A DNA stretch of 64,000 nucleotides from Flavobacterium sp. BFFFF2 (GCA_002256385.1 NKJD01000004.1:1-64000); one strand, 5' to 3'; positions 1 through 9,271 are shown, numbered from the stretch's first letter. Notes: a model not told the origin generated them from the letters alone. Numbers and translations: made by a program.

Positions 1-2
1 TA

Positions 3-116
3 TGGAAATTTATGATCAAACAACTAAAATCAGTTTTTATAAAAGCTAACCTAGAACTAAACAGCGGAAAATATCTCAGCAAAGAAGCATTCATCAATCA
101 ATTAAATGTTGCTTGA
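3..116 (+). CDS. C-terminal fragment of an unidentified ORF entering from the left edge
   Basis: An open frame runs from the window edge to a TGA at 114-116 and encodes about 37 residues ending in NQLNVA. The composition (Lys, Asn, Leu) looks protein-like, but an open stretch this short can arise by chance in AT-rich DNA. I do not recognise a family. The rest of the gap up to 287 shows no clear gene. Confidence 0.3.
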   Translation, partial: WKFMIKQLKSVFIKANLELNSGKYLSKEAFINQLNVA

Positions 117-287
117 GTTTTTCAGCAGACCCTAAATAGGGAATATGCTATTATTTTCTCTCCCCAATCTAAATGGCCATTTGGACCCAACTTTAAGGAT
201 TGAAACAGAATGTGAAAAAAGCACAAGCCCAACTCAGAAAGCAACATTCCACCTTTCCTCTTTCAAACATTCCAACTCAGAAAAAAT

Positions 288-1007
288 CTACCCCAAAAAC
301 AGAAACATACAAGGTCGCTTATGCAAATCCATGTTCCTCGATTTCCAGACAGATATGGGGTGCATTTCAATTTGTTCGGTAGGTAAACTGATGTCAACGG
401 CCACACACAAGCGCGTTTGAGGCTGCAACATTTGGCACAAATCGGCTAAAAGCGCATTGTTGCGATAGGGCGTTTCAATAAACAATTGGGTTTGGTTCTC
501 CTCAATGGAGCGGCGTTCCAATTGTTTTAAAGTGTGCTTTTTCTCAGCCTTGTCTATGGGTAAATACCCATGAAAAGCAAACTGCTGCCCGTTGAGGCCA
601 GAGGCCATCAAAGCCAGTAAAATGGAGGAAGGCCCCACCAAAGGAATGACACGTATGCCCAATTTGTGCGCCATGGCGACCACTTCGGCACCCGGATCGG
701 CTACGCCTGGACAACCTGCTTCGCTCATCAGACCCACAGAAACACCTTGCATACAAGCGGCAAGCATGGCTGGAATCGAAGCGGCTTCGGTGTGTTTATT
801 GAGTGGATATAAAATCAAATCCGCTTGTACCACAGTCGGATTCATCGCTTTGATAAATCGGCGGGCCGTTTTTTCTTGTTCCACCACAAAATGCGTCAAT
901 TGACACACTATATGCGACACCCACTCTGGAAAAACATGGCTGATTTCAGAAGGCCCTAAAAAAGTAGGAATTAGATAGAGGTGTCCTTTATTTGGAGAAA
1001 CAATCAT
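288..1007 (-). CDS. RsmI-like SAM-dependent methyltransferase (tetrapyrrole methylase fold)
   Basis: This 239-residue protein belongs to the tetrapyrrole-methylase superfamily, in the short RsmI-like branch common in Bacteroidota. RsmI 2'-O-methylates C1402 of 16S rRNA; whether the short form does the same is inferred. The family signature SEAGCPGVADPG lies near residues 95-106, a GPSS motif follows around 125, and the C-terminus carries LHKRP, typical of the short form. The N-terminal SAM loop is weak (MIVSPNKGHLYLIPTFLG). The start codon overlaps the phosphatase stop by one base (TAATG), so the two genes are probably translationally coupled, downstream of dnaA. Confidence 0.85.
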   Translation of the reverse strand: MIVSPNKGHLYLIPTFLGPSEISHVFPEWVSHIVCQLTHFVVEQEKTARRFIKAMNPTVVQADLILYPLNKHTEAASIPAMLAACMQGVSVGLMSEAGCPGVADPGAEVVAMAHKLGIRVIPLVGPSSILLALMASGLNGQQFAFHGYLPIDKAEKKHTLKQLERRSIEENQTQLFIETPYRNNALLADLCQMLQPQTRLCVAVDISLPTEQIEMHPISVWKSRNMDLHKRPCMFLFLG

Positions 1008-1483
1008 TAAACTGATTTATTGTCTGCAGTTAATTCATTGGCAATGAGTTCGCACGCTTCGTTGAGCATGTGATAAACAGCCTCAAAGTCGCGCATTTCA
1101 CCAAAATATGGATCGGGGACTTCGGCATTTTCACCGGGAAAAATTTCGTCTAAAATCAACTGGACTTTGGCCTTGTCTTGGTCGGTACGCGCCATATACA
1201 GTACATCTGATTTATTGGCACAATCCATGACATAGATGCGGTCAAATCGGTCAAAATCAGCTGGTTCAAATTGACGGCCTCTTAATGTGGAAATGTCTAC
1301 ACCATACTTTTTGGCAACTTTTATAGAGCGTGGATCGGGTGCATCATTGATGTGATAGCCTGACGTTCCAGCCGAATCGATTCTAAATCCAGTGGCTGGT
1401 AAATGATGACGTAAAATACCTTCGGCCAAAGGCGACCGGCAAATATTTCCCAAACAAACCATCAACACCGAATAAGGCTTCAT
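1007..1483 (-). CDS. Low-molecular-weight protein-tyrosine phosphatase
   Basis: The 158-residue cytoplasmic enzyme hydrolyses phosphotyrosine or a related phosphoester. The P-loop CLGNICRSP gives the nucleophile Cys10 and Arg16, and DPYF supplies the general acid Asp124, so the active site looks complete. Length is normal for the family. Both ends overlap their neighbours by one base: its start overlaps the dnaA stop, and its stop overlaps the methylase start. This points to one dnaA-led transcript. The physiological substrate is unknown. Confidence 0.93.
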   Translation of the reverse strand: MKPYSVLMVCLGNICRSPLAEGILRHHLPATGFRIDSAGTSGYHINDAPDPRSIKVAKKYGVDISTLRGRQFEPADFDRFDRIYVMDCANKSDVLYMARTDQDKAKVQLILDEIFPGENAEVPDPYFGEMRDFEAVYHMLNEACELIANELTADNKSV

Positions 1484-2910
1484 TACAGTGAAAGCTTCTT
1501 GTTGATGTCTTCCACAAATTTCTTGAATTGCTTGTCGGTTGAAACCAAATTATCGACTGTCTTGCAAGCATGCAACACCGTAGCGTGGTCACGGTCACCT
1601 ATTTGTGAACCGATGTTTGCCAATGAAGCTTTGGTGTATTTTTTGGCAAAAAACATGGCCAATTGCCGCGCTTGCACCACATGGCGTTTGCGGGTTTTTG
1701 ACTGCAAGGTATCTACGTCCAATTGGAAATATTCAGAAACCACTTTTTGGATGTAGTCGATGGAAATTTCGCGTTTGATGTTGCGCACAAATTTTTCAAC
1801 GACACTTTTGGCCAACTCAAGATTCACCTCTTTTTTGTTGAAAGAGGATTGGGCAATGAGTGAAATAATAGCCCCTTCCAGTTCCCGCACATTCGACTTG
1901 ATGTTGCGGGCCACGTATTCAATAATTTCGTCGGCCATTTCAACCCCATCTCTATAAAGAATGTTGTTGAGAATGGAAATACGCGTTTCATAATCGGGTT
2001 GGTGCAATTCGGCAGACAATCCCCATTTAAAACGTGACAGCAAACGTTGTTCTATGTCTTGCATGTCAACCGGTGCTTTGTCAGAGGTTAAAATGACTTG
2101 CTTTCCGTTTTGATGTAAGTGGTTAAAAATGTGGAAAAACACATCTTGGGTACCCGATTTACCTGATAAAAATTGGACGTCATCAATGATGAGTACGTCA
2201 ATTAATTGGTAAAAATGGATGAAATCGTTGCGGTTGTTCTTTTTGACAGAGTCAATGTACTGTTGAGTAAAAACCTCTGCAGAAATATATAAAACGGTTT
2301 TTTCTGGATATTTATCTTTGATTTCAACCCCAATGGCATGCGCCAAATGGGTTTTTCCTAAACCAACACCACCAAAAATAAGCAGCGGATTAAACGAAGT
2401 GCCTCCAGGCTTATTGGCCACCGCCAAACCTGCCGATCGGGCTAAGCGATTGGAATCGCCTTCAAGGAAATTGTCAAAACTATAATTGGGATTGAGTTGG
2501 GATTCAATTTTCAGGTTGCGGATGCCCGGAATCACAAACGGATTCTTTACTTCAGGGTTTAAATTTCTGAAAGGCGCATCTACTTCTTGCGACTTGATGG
2601 GGCTTCGGTGGGCACTTGGCAATTGCTCCGTAAAAGGCTGCTTATTCCCATACGTGTTCTCCATCTTGATTCGATAAAGCAATTTGGCATTTTTCCCCAG
2701 TTCACGCGTGAGTGCCACTTTAAGCAACTTTACATAATGTTCTTCGAGCCATTCGTAGAAAAATTTGCTAGGTACTTGAATGTAAAGGGCATTGTCCGTG
2801 AGTTCAACCGATCGTATGGGCTCGAACCAGGTCTTGAAAGCCTGTTCTTGAATGTTGTCTTGAATAAACAACAGACAGTTATCCCAAACTGATTGCGCAG
2901 TTTTACTCAT
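1483..2910 (-). CDS. dnaA: Chromosomal replication initiator protein DnaA
   Basis: DnaA is the AAA+ ATPase that binds DnaA boxes and melts the replication origin. The 475 residues contain domain I (1-85), a variable linker, the AAA+ domain with Walker A GGVGLGKTH at 180-188 and Walker B VLIIDD at 239-244, and a C-terminal DNA-binding domain with the signature GDRDHATVLHAC near 440-455. Length is typical. It is the first gene of the three-gene minus-strand operon. The intergenic DNA before it (2911-3082) is AT-rich, but I see no DnaA boxes there, so the origin may lie elsewhere. Confidence 0.98.
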   Translation of the reverse strand: MSKTAQSVWDNCLLFIQDNIQEQAFKTWFEPIRSVELTDNALYIQVPSKFFYEWLEEHYVKLLKVALTRELGKNAKLLYRIKMENTYGNKQPFTEQLPSAHRSPIKSQEVDAPFRNLNPEVKNPFVIPGIRNLKIESQLNPNYSFDNFLEGDSNRLARSAGLAVANKPGGTSFNPLLIFGGVGLGKTHLAHAIGVEIKDKYPEKTVLYISAEVFTQQYIDSVKKNNRNDFIHFYQLIDVLIIDDVQFLSGKSGTQDVFFHIFNHLHQNGKQVILTSDKAPVDMQDIEQRLLSRFKWGLSAELHQPDYETRISILNNILYRDGVEMADEIIEYVARNIKSNVRELEGAIISLIAQSSFNKKEVNLELAKSVVEKFVRNIKREISIDYIQKVVSEYFQLDVDTLQSKTRKRHVVQARQLAMFFAKKYTKASLANIGSQIGDRDHATVLHACKTVDNLVSTDKQFKKFVEDINKKLSL

Positions 2911-3082
2911 ATTGGTATTGTTAGTAATAAAAAATAATTAATTTTGAAGTAGAGATTGGGGGAGTCCTCCACTCGTTTTTTTGTACGTGCAAATTTGTGA
3001 ACAAAAAAATGTAAAAAAAAATCAAATAGGGGTTGATTATTTAAAAATAAAAGTATATAAACCATTTTACAGTTTCGATTAA

Positions 3083-3523
3083 ATGTCTAAAACACCGCTT
3101 AATTACCACCAGATTTCATTTCGAGTAAGGTATTCAGAAACCGACCAAATGGGGGTGGTTTACCACGGCAGTTACATTCCCTATTTTGAAATGGCACGGG
3201 TCGAATGGCTTAGAAACAAAGGTGTTTCATATAAAGAGCTTGAAGAACAAGGCTTTGCCCTCCCAATTGTTTCCATGAAAATTGACTATAAAAAACCGGC
3301 CCGTTATGACGACCTTATTACGGTAACCGCCCGTATGCTCAATTATGCGGGGGTAAAGCTGTCTTTTGAGTGCGAAATCTATAACGAAGCCAATGACTTA
3401 TTAACAACTTCGCATTTTTTGTTGGTTTTTGTATCGACTTCAACAGGCAAACCATGCCTGCCTCCTGATGAAATTCAGCAATTTTTGACTGACATTTTAA
3501 CCCAAAAAGAGAACACCAATTAA
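3083..3523 (+). CDS. YbgC-type acyl-CoA thioesterase (hotdog fold)
   Basis: The 146-residue protein is a hotdog thioesterase of the YbgC / 4-hydroxybenzoyl-CoA thioesterase type, which hydrolyses acyl-CoA esters in the cytoplasm. The family active site is visible as YSETDQMGVVYH, with the likely catalytic Asp21 followed by the N-terminus of the hot-dog helix (YFEMARVEWLRN). It is divergent from dnaA. Its TAA stop shares bases with the stop of the convergent corA gene. The substrate is not evident. Confidence 0.88.
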   Translation: MSKTPLNYHQISFRVRYSETDQMGVVYHGSYIPYFEMARVEWLRNKGVSYKELEEQGFALPIVSMKIDYKKPARYDDLITVTARMLNYAGVKLSFECEIYNEANDLLTTSHFLLVFVSTSTGKPCLPPDEIQQFLTDILTQKENTN

Positions 3524-4590
3524 AACCACCTTTTTCTTTTAAAATACCAAAACATCAAAGCCAACAGCAAGCCCATTCCGAACATAACAATGTAATAACC
3601 ATTGACCCAATGCAATTCGGGCATGTTGTCAAAATTCATTCCATAAATGCCCACGACAAAAGTAAGTGGCATAAAAAATACCGAAACCACCGTGAGCGTT
3701 TTCATGACTTCGTTCATTTTATGGCTTTGGGTTGAAAAGTAAAAATTGCCAACCCCTTCTAAAGTTTGCATGTCGTAATCAATTTGATCGAGCAATTCCA
3801 GGCTTTTTTGGTGCAAGCGGTCAAAGAAGCAAAATGTTTGCCGGTCAACTCCAATATGGGGGTGCTCTTCGCCCAAGGTTTTCAACGAATACAACGAATC
3901 GCGCAACGGCAAAATAGACCGTTTCAGCAAGTGAAAATGGTCGCGGTGCAATTCGACCAACTCCAACACCCTCGGAGAACCGTTGGTTTTTGCCAAGTTG
4001 ATCAATTCTTCGACATGGTTTTCTTCGGTTTCAATGGTGATGTAAAAGTTTTCCATCACGGCATCGAGGAGCAAGTACAACAAATAATCCGTTTTCTTGT
4101 CACGAACCAAGCCCGCATGGGTGCGCAGGCGCTCGCGGATGTGGGTGAAAAAATCGCTTTTCTTTTCTTGAAACGACACCAACAACCCATCTTTCAAAAA
4201 AAAACTAATTTGCTCCACCTCCATACATTCTGAATTTTCGTGAGGCAAAATAGATTTGATGGAAAAAAACAACGCATCGTGGTATTCCTCCAACTTTGGG
4301 CGGCGCGTAGTATTCATGACATCGGTGAGTAAAAAGGTGTCCATTCCTACTTTTTCACCAATAACTTTCACCAACTCAACGTCGGTGAGTCCATGTAAAT
4401 TGAGCCATTTTTGGGTGGGCTGATGCAAAATAGCATCCAGCTTTTCGGGAACTACATGGGTAATTTCGGTAAGCAACTCGGCATTGTACACAAAAAGTTG
4501 CAAATCGGGAACCACTTTATGATGAAGCCCAGTGTATTCTAACAAGCCCGGATTTACCTTGCGTGTTTTTTTATAATGAATTTTTCTCAT
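3520..4590 (-). CDS. corA: CorA-family magnesium/cobalt transporter
   Basis: This inner-membrane channel protein of about 356 residues imports Mg2+ (or Co2+). The diagnostic YGMNF selectivity motif closes the first of two C-terminal transmembrane helices (VVSVFFMPLTFVVGIYGMNF and YYIVMFGMGLLLALMFWYF), and a long acidic, helical cytoplasmic domain precedes them. The frame is open upstream to 4779, but I choose the ATG at 4590 (MRKIHYKKT) because the extension is unlike CorA and would run into pepT. It is convergent with the thioesterase, overlapping four bases at the stop codons. Confidence 0.93.
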   Translation of the reverse strand: MRKIHYKKTRKVNPGLLEYTGLHHKVVPDLQLFVYNAELLTEITHVVPEKLDAILHQPTQKWLNLHGLTDVELVKVIGEKVGMDTFLLTDVMNTTRRPKLEEYHDALFFSIKSILPHENSECMEVEQISFFLKDGLLVSFQEKKSDFFTHIRERLRTHAGLVRDKKTDYLLYLLLDAVMENFYITIETEENHVEELINLAKTNGSPRVLELVELHRDHFHLLKRSILPLRDSLYSLKTLGEEHPHIGVDRQTFCFFDRLHQKSLELLDQIDYDMQTLEGVGNFYFSTQSHKMNEVMKTLTVVSVFFMPLTFVVGIYGMNFDNMPELHWVNGYYIVMFGMGLLLALMFWYFKRKRWF

Positions 4591-4621
4591 GGCAACGAAA
4601 GCCCACTTTTGGGACAAATGA

Positions 4622-4629
4622 TATCTTTG
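4622..4629 (+). promoter_or_regulatory. Possible -7 promoter element TATCTTTG for pepT
   Basis: TATCTTTG matches the Bacteroidota -7 consensus TAnnTTTG and sits 16 bp before the pepT ATG. I do not see a convincing TTG at the -33 position, so this is only half a promoter by sequence. Confidence 0.4.
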
Positions 4630-4645
4630 CTCAAAAATAGACAAA

Positions 4646-5896
4646 ATGCAACACCTGATCGATCGTTTTGTTCGGTATGTTAAAATAGATACCGAATCGG
4701 ACCCAAACTCAAACACCACTCCTAGCACTGAAAAGCAATGGAATATGGCCCATTTATTGGTGCAAGAACTCACAGACATGGGGCTTCAAGACGTGAGCAT
4801 TGACGAACATGCTTATGTCATGGCCACTTTGCCACCAAATGTGGATCATGCAGTGCCCACCATTGGGTTCATTTCGCATTTTGACACCACCCCCGATTTT
4901 ACGGGTGCCAACATTCAACCACAAGTGGTGCCCAATTATGATGGTGGCGATATTGTATTAAATGCGGAACATCACATTGTGCTGTCGCCCAACTATTTTC
5001 CCGATTTATTGCAATACAAAGGCCAAACTTTAATTACCACCAACGGCCTCACCTTGCTGGGAGCTGATGACAAAGCGGGCATTACTGAAATTATGGCCGC
5101 GATGGAATACCTGGTGGCGCATCCAGAAATTAAGCATGGGACCATACGCGTTGGCTTTACCCCAGACGAAGAAATTGGCCGCGGCGCCCATAAATTTGAT
5201 GTTGAAAAATTTGGTTGCGATTGGGCTTATACCATGGATGGCAGCCAAGTGGGCGAATTGGAATATGAAAATTTTAATGCAGCTGGCGCTAAAATTGTGA
5301 TTCAAGGCAAAAGCGTGCACCCAGGCTATGCCAAAGGCAAATTAATCAATGCCATGCGATTGGCCACTGAATTGGTGCACCAAATTCCAGCGCAAGAATC
5401 GCCTGAACACACCAGCGGTTACGAAGGTTTTTATCATATTACGGGGCTCGAAGGGCAATTGGAAGAAATGACCGTTTCGTTGATTATCCGCGACCACGAC
5501 AAAGCCTTGTTTGAACAACGCAAACAGTTCATTAGCCAATTGGTAGCCAATTTAAACGAACAATATGCGAAGGCTTTTGGCGGACCCATTGCCACGCTGA
5601 CCATGAACGACCAATATTACAACATGAAAGAAAAGGTGGAACCTGTTTTTCATATTGTTGACATTGCCGAACAAGCCATGAAAGACTTGGGTATTGAACC
5701 CCTTATTAAACCCATTCGTGGCGGAACCGATGGTTGTCAATTGTCGTACAAAGGCCTCCCCTGCCCCAACATTTTTGCCGGGGGCCACAATTTCCATGGC
5801 AAATACGAATACGTGCCTGTTGAAAGCATTCAAAAAGCGGTGGACGTTATTGTACGAATTGTTGAACTAACCGCGGAACGTGAAAAACAGGCCTAG
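4646..5896 (+). CDS. pepT: Peptidase T (tripeptide aminopeptidase, M20B)
   Basis: Peptidase T removes the N-terminal residue of tripeptides in the cytoplasm using two zinc ions. The 416 residues show the M20 metal-site motifs in order: [10 protein letters not shown] (His78, Asp80), GADDKAG, the catalytic/metal pair in [10 protein letters not shown], and GGTDG near the C-terminus. Length matches the family. It is divergent from corA and preceded by a TAnnTTTG element. Confidence 0.95.
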   Translation: MQHLIDRFVRYVKIDTESDPNSNTTPSTEKQWNMAHLLVQELTDMGLQDVSIDEHAYVMATLPPNVDHAVPTIGFISHFDTTPDFTGANIQPQVVPNYDGGDIVLNAEHHIVLSPNYFPDLLQYKGQTLITTNGLTLLGADDKAGITEIMAAMEYLVAHPEIKHGTIRVGFTPDEEIGRGAHKFDVEKFGCDWAYTMDGSQVGELEYENFNAAGAKIVIQGKSVHPGYAKGKLINAMRLATELVHQIPAQESPEHTSGYEGFYHITGLEGQLEEMTVSLIIRDHDKALFEQRKQFISQLVANLNEQYAKAFGGPIATLTMNDQYYNMKEKVEPVFHIVDIAEQAMKDLGIEPLIKPIRGGTDGCQLSYKGLPCPNIFAGGHNFHGKYEYVPVESIQKAVDVIVRIVELTAEREKQA

Positions 5897-5971
5897 TTAT
5901 TGCCGTGAAATGACGAACAAATCTTAAAAATTTTAAATGATTTTCACGGTAAAAAACTATCTACGAAATCG

Positions 5972-6002
5972 TTTGAAATAAGCAAACAAACTGCTACATT
6001 TG
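5972..6002 (+). promoter_or_regulatory. Bacteroidota-type promoter for the acyl-CoA dehydrogenase gene
   Basis: TTTG at 5972-5975 is followed after exactly 19 bp by TACATTTG at 5995-6002. This is a full match to the TTTG-N19-TAnnTTTG pattern used by the primary sigma factor of Bacteroidota. The start codon is 21 bp downstream. Confidence 0.75.
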
Positions 6003-6023
6003 TGCCACTAAAATAGTCCCTCT

Positions 6024-7163
6024 ATGGATTTTAATTTGACTGAAGAGCATTTGATGATTCAACAAGCTGCTCGTGATTTTGCCCAAAACGAATTGTTGCC
6101 AGGCGTTATCGAGCGCGATGAATTTTCAAAATTTCCTGCCGAGCAGGTAAAAATGATGGCCGAAATGGGCTTCATGGGAATGATGGTTGACCCCAAATAC
6201 GGCGGCGCTGGTTTAGACAGCATCTCGTATGTGTTGGCCATGACCGAAATTTCAAAAGTTGATGCTTCCGCAGCCGTAGTCATGTCAGTGAATAACTCAT
6301 TGGTTTGCGCAGGCATGGAAAGATATTGTTCCGAAGAGCAGAAAATGAAATACTTGGTTCCTTTGGCCAAAGGCGAAGTGATTGGTGCCTTTTGTTTATC
6401 AGAACCAGAAGCGGGCAGCGATGCCACTTCGCAAAAAACCACTGCCATTGATAAAGGAGATCATTATTTGTTAAATGGCACCAAAAACTGGATCACCAAC
6501 GGAAACACTGCCTCTACTTACTTGGTCATGGCGCAAACCGATGTTGAAAAAGGGCACAAAGGCATCAATGCCTTTATTGTGGAAAGAAGTTGGGCAGGTT
6601 TTGAAATTGGCCCAAAAGAAAAAAAGATGGGCATCCGTGGAAGCGACACCCATTCCTTGATGTTTACCGATGTAAAAGTCCCGAAAGAAAACCGCATAGG
6701 GGAAGACGGATTCGGATTTAGTTTTGCCATGAATGTGTTGAACGGCGGACGAATCGGTATTGCTTCTCAAGCCTTAGGCATTGCCACCGGCGCCTACGAA
6801 TTGGCCTTAAAATATGCCCAAGAACGAAAAGCCTTTGGCAAAGAAATCATCAAGCACCAAGTGATCGCCTTTAAATTGGCCGATATGTTTACCCAAATTA
6901 CGGCTGCTAAAATGTTGATTTTTAAAGCAGCTTGCGAAAAAGACGAAGGCAAAGACATTGCGCACAGTGGCGCAATGGCCAAATTATATGCTTCAGAAAC
7001 GGCTATGTTTGTAACCACCGAAGCAGTACAAATTCATGGCGGGAATGGCTACGTAGCCGAGTACCATGTTGAGCGCATGATGCGTGATGCGAAGATTACC
7101 CAAATTTACGAAGGTACTTCTGAAATTCAGCGAATTGTTATTTCGCGTGGATTAACCGCCTAA
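6024..7163 (+). CDS. Acyl-CoA dehydrogenase (short/medium-chain type)
   Basis: This flavoenzyme of 379 residues introduces the alpha-beta double bond in beta-oxidation of acyl-CoAs, passing electrons to ETF. Family signatures are CLSEPEAGSDA (FAD/substrate loop, near 122-132), WITNG, and the C-terminal IYEGTSEIQRIVI, whose glutamate before GTSEIQR is the usual catalytic base in butyryl-CoA-type enzymes. Length is normal. It stands alone with its own promoter and a strong terminator. Confidence 0.94.
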   Translation: MDFNLTEEHLMIQQAARDFAQNELLPGVIERDEFSKFPAEQVKMMAEMGFMGMMVDPKYGGAGLDSISYVLAMTEISKVDASAAVVMSVNNSLVCAGMERYCSEEQKMKYLVPLAKGEVIGAFCLSEPEAGSDATSQKTTAIDKGDHYLLNGTKNWITNGNTASTYLVMAQTDVEKGHKGINAFIVERSWAGFEIGPKEKKMGIRGSDTHSLMFTDVKVPKENRIGEDGFGFSFAMNVLNGGRIGIASQALGIATGAYELALKYAQERKAFGKEIIKHQVIAFKLADMFTQITAAKMLIFKAACEKDEGKDIAHSGAMAKLYASETAMFVTTEAVQIHGGNGYVAEYHVERMMRDAKITQIYEGTSEIQRIVISRGLTA

Positions 7164-7187
7164 TGAAGTTTTAATTATTAGTTCATC

Positions 7188-7215
7188 AAAACCCTCCGAA
7201 AAGAGGGTTTTTTTT
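7188..7215 (+). terminator. Rho-independent terminator after the acyl-CoA dehydrogenase
   Basis: AAACCCTC (7189-7196) pairs with GAGGGTTT (7203-7210) across a six-base CGAAAA loop, and a run of T follows to 7215. Confidence 0.9.
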
Positions 7216-7306
7216 ATGATGAAAAACTGCCAGCCTGTCAGTTGTTTGCGTTTGGCGCATGCTTTGATATTCCATTTGTCATCAATCAAATCATCAATTT
7301 TTAAGT

Positions 7307-8005
7307 ATGTTAGGATATTATGTGCTTCTTGGACTCATTGGCATTGTCAGCTTTGCTGTGAGTTCTAAATTAAAAAGTAAATTCGAGTTCTATTCAAAAG
7401 TCAGGCTTCAAAACGGCATGAGTGGGGCTGAAATTGCCCAAAAAATGTTGGCAGACAATGGCATTTACGATGTAAAAGTGATGGCTGTTGAAGGCCAATT
7501 GACCGATCATTACAACCCAGCCAACAAAACGGTGAATTTGAGTGAGGCCGTGTATCATGAACGCAACGCGGCAGCCGCGGCAGTAGCTGCACACGAATGC
7601 GGACATGCGGTGCAACATGCGCAAGCCTATTCGATGTTGCAATTAAGATCGAATATGGTTCCGTTGGTTTCCATTTCATCAAGCTTGTCGCAATGGCTCA
7701 TCATTGGTGGCTTAATTTTGGGGGCAGCCGCTCATATTGGCTTTGGGTTTATCATTGCTGTCATTGGGTTGGTATTAATGGCCGTAGCTACTACCTTTAG
7801 TTTAATCACCTTACCCGTTGAATATGATGCCAGCAACCGAGCATTGGCTTGGTTAAAAAGCGAAAGAATGCTCACACCTTCAGAATATGAGGGTGCCGAA
7901 GACGCCTTAAAGTGGGCAGCACGCACCTATTTAGTAGCCGCCATTGGCGCATTGGCCAGTTTGCTGTATTGGGCCTTGCAAGTGTTTGGCTCACGCGAAG
8001 AGTAA
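7307..8005 (+). CDS. YugP-family zinc metallopeptidase (membrane)
   Basis: The 232-residue protein belongs to the Zn_peptidase_2 (YugP) family of membrane-bound neutral metallopeptidases. HECGHAVQHA near residue 97-106 is an HExxH-like site (HECGH) that would bind zinc. A hydrophobic N-terminus (LGYYVLLGLIGIVSFAV), a central hairpin of membrane segments (WLIIGGLILGAAAHIGFGFIIAVIGLVLM) and a C-terminal segment place it in the membrane. The substrate is unknown for the family. Confidence 0.9.
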   Translation: MLGYYVLLGLIGIVSFAVSSKLKSKFEFYSKVRLQNGMSGAEIAQKMLADNGIYDVKVMAVEGQLTDHYNPANKTVNLSEAVYHERNAAAAAVAAHECGHAVQHAQAYSMLQLRSNMVPLVSISSSLSQWLIIGGLILGAAAHIGFGFIIAVIGLVLMAVATTFSLITLPVEYDASNRALAWLKSERMLTPSEYEGAEDALKWAARTYLVAAIGALASLLYWALQVFGSREE

Positions 8006-8025
8006 ACTTGATAAAAATTCCCTTG

Positions 8026-8523
8026 CTATGGCTGGGGAATTTTCTTTTTAAGGGCTTCGACTACCTCATAAGCTGCTGGGCAAATGGACCGGTTCAGCAT
8101 CGTGAGTTTGTTGATTTGGTAGAATTTTTTTCGGTCGGTGTGTGGGTACTCCCGACAAGCTTTTGGCCGTACTTCATAGACCAAACAATGGTTGTCATCG
8201 GCCAAAAAGGCACAGGGCACTTGCTTGAGCACTTTGTCGCCTTCCTCGTCAACACGTAAGTATTGGGCTTCAAAAGCGGCGGGTTTCATTTTCAAAAATT
8301 TAGACAAGCGTTCCACGTCGGCATCGGTAAATAATGGGCCTGTCGTTTTGCAGCAATTGGCACAATCCAAACAATTGACGCGTTTGAATACCGCATCATG
8401 CAGGTCTTGCATCAGGTAATCAAGTTGTTTGGGCGGCTTTTTCTTGAGCTTTTCCAAATAACTGGCAGTTTCCTTTTCAGTATCTTTGGCCAAAGTGCCC
8501 AATTCTTTTATTGAAATATTCAT
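8026..8523 (-). CDS. YkgJ-family cysteine-cluster protein
   Basis: The 165-residue protein has the YkgJ signature CLDCANCC followed by further cysteines in VPCAF, HCLVY, KACREYP and SICPA, which probably coordinate a metal or Fe-S centre. The biochemical role of this family is not firmly known. The start at 8523 (MNISIKEL) is chosen over the longer open frame to 8703 because a TTG-N19-TATCTTTG promoter lies just upstream and the extension has no family likeness. It is divergent from, and overlaps the extreme 5' end of, the methyltransferase ORF. Confidence 0.87.
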   Translation of the reverse strand: MNISIKELGTLAKDTEKETASYLEKLKKKPPKQLDYLMQDLHDAVFKRVNCLDCANCCKTTGPLFTDADVERLSKFLKMKPAAFEAQYLRVDEEGDKVLKQVPCAFLADDNHCLVYEVRPKACREYPHTDRKKFYQINKLTMLNRSICPAAYEVVEALKKKIPQP

Positions 8524-9271
8524 GATGCAGCAAAAGCCCAAAGATACACAAGCCCACTCAATGTCCAACGACCTTTGGGGCAAAGCCCTGCTCGAATTTT
8601 TTGAAGGGACAGGCGACGGCCTCATTGAAACAGAAACCACGCACTCGGAGCCAGAACCCTTTTCAATGGCATATTTGTTTAGGAATTTGGAGCAATTACC
8701 CAAAGTGGAGCAAGTGGCACTTCAACTTGCGCAGGGAAGCATACTCGACATCGGTTGTGGCGCCGGAGCCCATTTGCAGATTTTACAAAACCTTCAAAAA
8801 GAAGCCTGGGGCATTGACACCTCAGCGGCTTCGATTAAAGTTTGTCAAGAAAGAGGGTTTCACAACACCGATTGCCGGTCGTTTGCTACCGAAAAAAGAA
8901 CTTTTGATACCCTTTTATTACTCATGAACGGGAGCGGCATTTTAGCTCCTATTACTAGATTGGTTGGTACGCTTAAACAATTAGGAACATTATTGAATCC
9001 GGGCGGATGCATCTTGCTTGATTCAACAGATATTGCCTATTTATTTCCCAATAAAATTCCTGAAAGAAAGCGTAAAATGAACAACAACTACTATGGGGAA
9101 GTGTCATTTACAGTGCGTTACAAAAACAAGAAACAAACCATGCCCTGGTTATATTTAGATGCAAAAACAGCCAAACAAGCTTTTGAAGAAGCTGGTTTTG
9201 AGGTAGTTTTTCCATGCGTCGATGGTGATTCGTACTTATTAAAAGCTACGATAAAAGAGCCTGCTCTTTAA
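8522..9271 (+). CDS. Class I SAM-dependent methyltransferase
   Basis: SAM motif I is clear as SILDIGCGAGAH, and the following strand order (WGIDTS, then FDTLLLLMNG) fits a Rossmann-fold methyltransferase of about 249 residues. The target is unknown. The start is uncertain: ATGs at 8522 and 8525 would put the N-terminus on top of the YkgJ start, while the ATG at 8561 (MSNDLWGKAL) resembles family N-termini and leaves a small intergenic space. The last codons lie within a hairpin (9260-9316) that probably ends the transcript. Confidence 0.8.
   Translation: MMQQKPKDTQAHSMSNDLWGKALLEFFEGTGDGLIETETTHSEPEPFSMAYLFRNLEQLPKVEQVALQLAQGSILDIGCGAGAHLQILQNLQKEAWGIDTSAASIKVCQERGFHNTDCRSFATEKRTFDTLLLLMNGSGILAPITRLVGTLKQLGTLLNPGGCILLDSTDIAYLFPNKIPERKRKMNNNYYGEVSFTVRYKNKKQTMPWLYLDAKTAKQAFEEAGFEVVFPCVDGDSYLLKATIKEPAL
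8539..8568 (-). promoter_or_regulatory. Promoter of the YkgJ gene, inside the divergent ORF
   Basis: Read on the minus strand, TTG (8568-8566) and TATCTTTG (8546-8539) are 19 bp apart, matching the flavobacterial TTG-N19-TAnnTTTG pattern. The YkgJ start codon is 15 bp downstream. Confidence 0.6.

Noticed and set aside
145-420. Plus-strand ORF of 91 residues at the left edge
   Set aside because: It overlaps the C-terminus of the clearly conserved methylase on the other strand, has no recognisable motif and an atypical composition.
2911-3082. Replication origin next to dnaA
   Set aside because: The region is AT-rich, but I find no TTATCCACA-like DnaA boxes, so gene position alone does not support an origin.
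4591-4779. N-terminal extension of the CorA protein
   Set aside because: The open frame continues, but the extension has no CorA likeness and would overlap the pepT gene and its promoter element.
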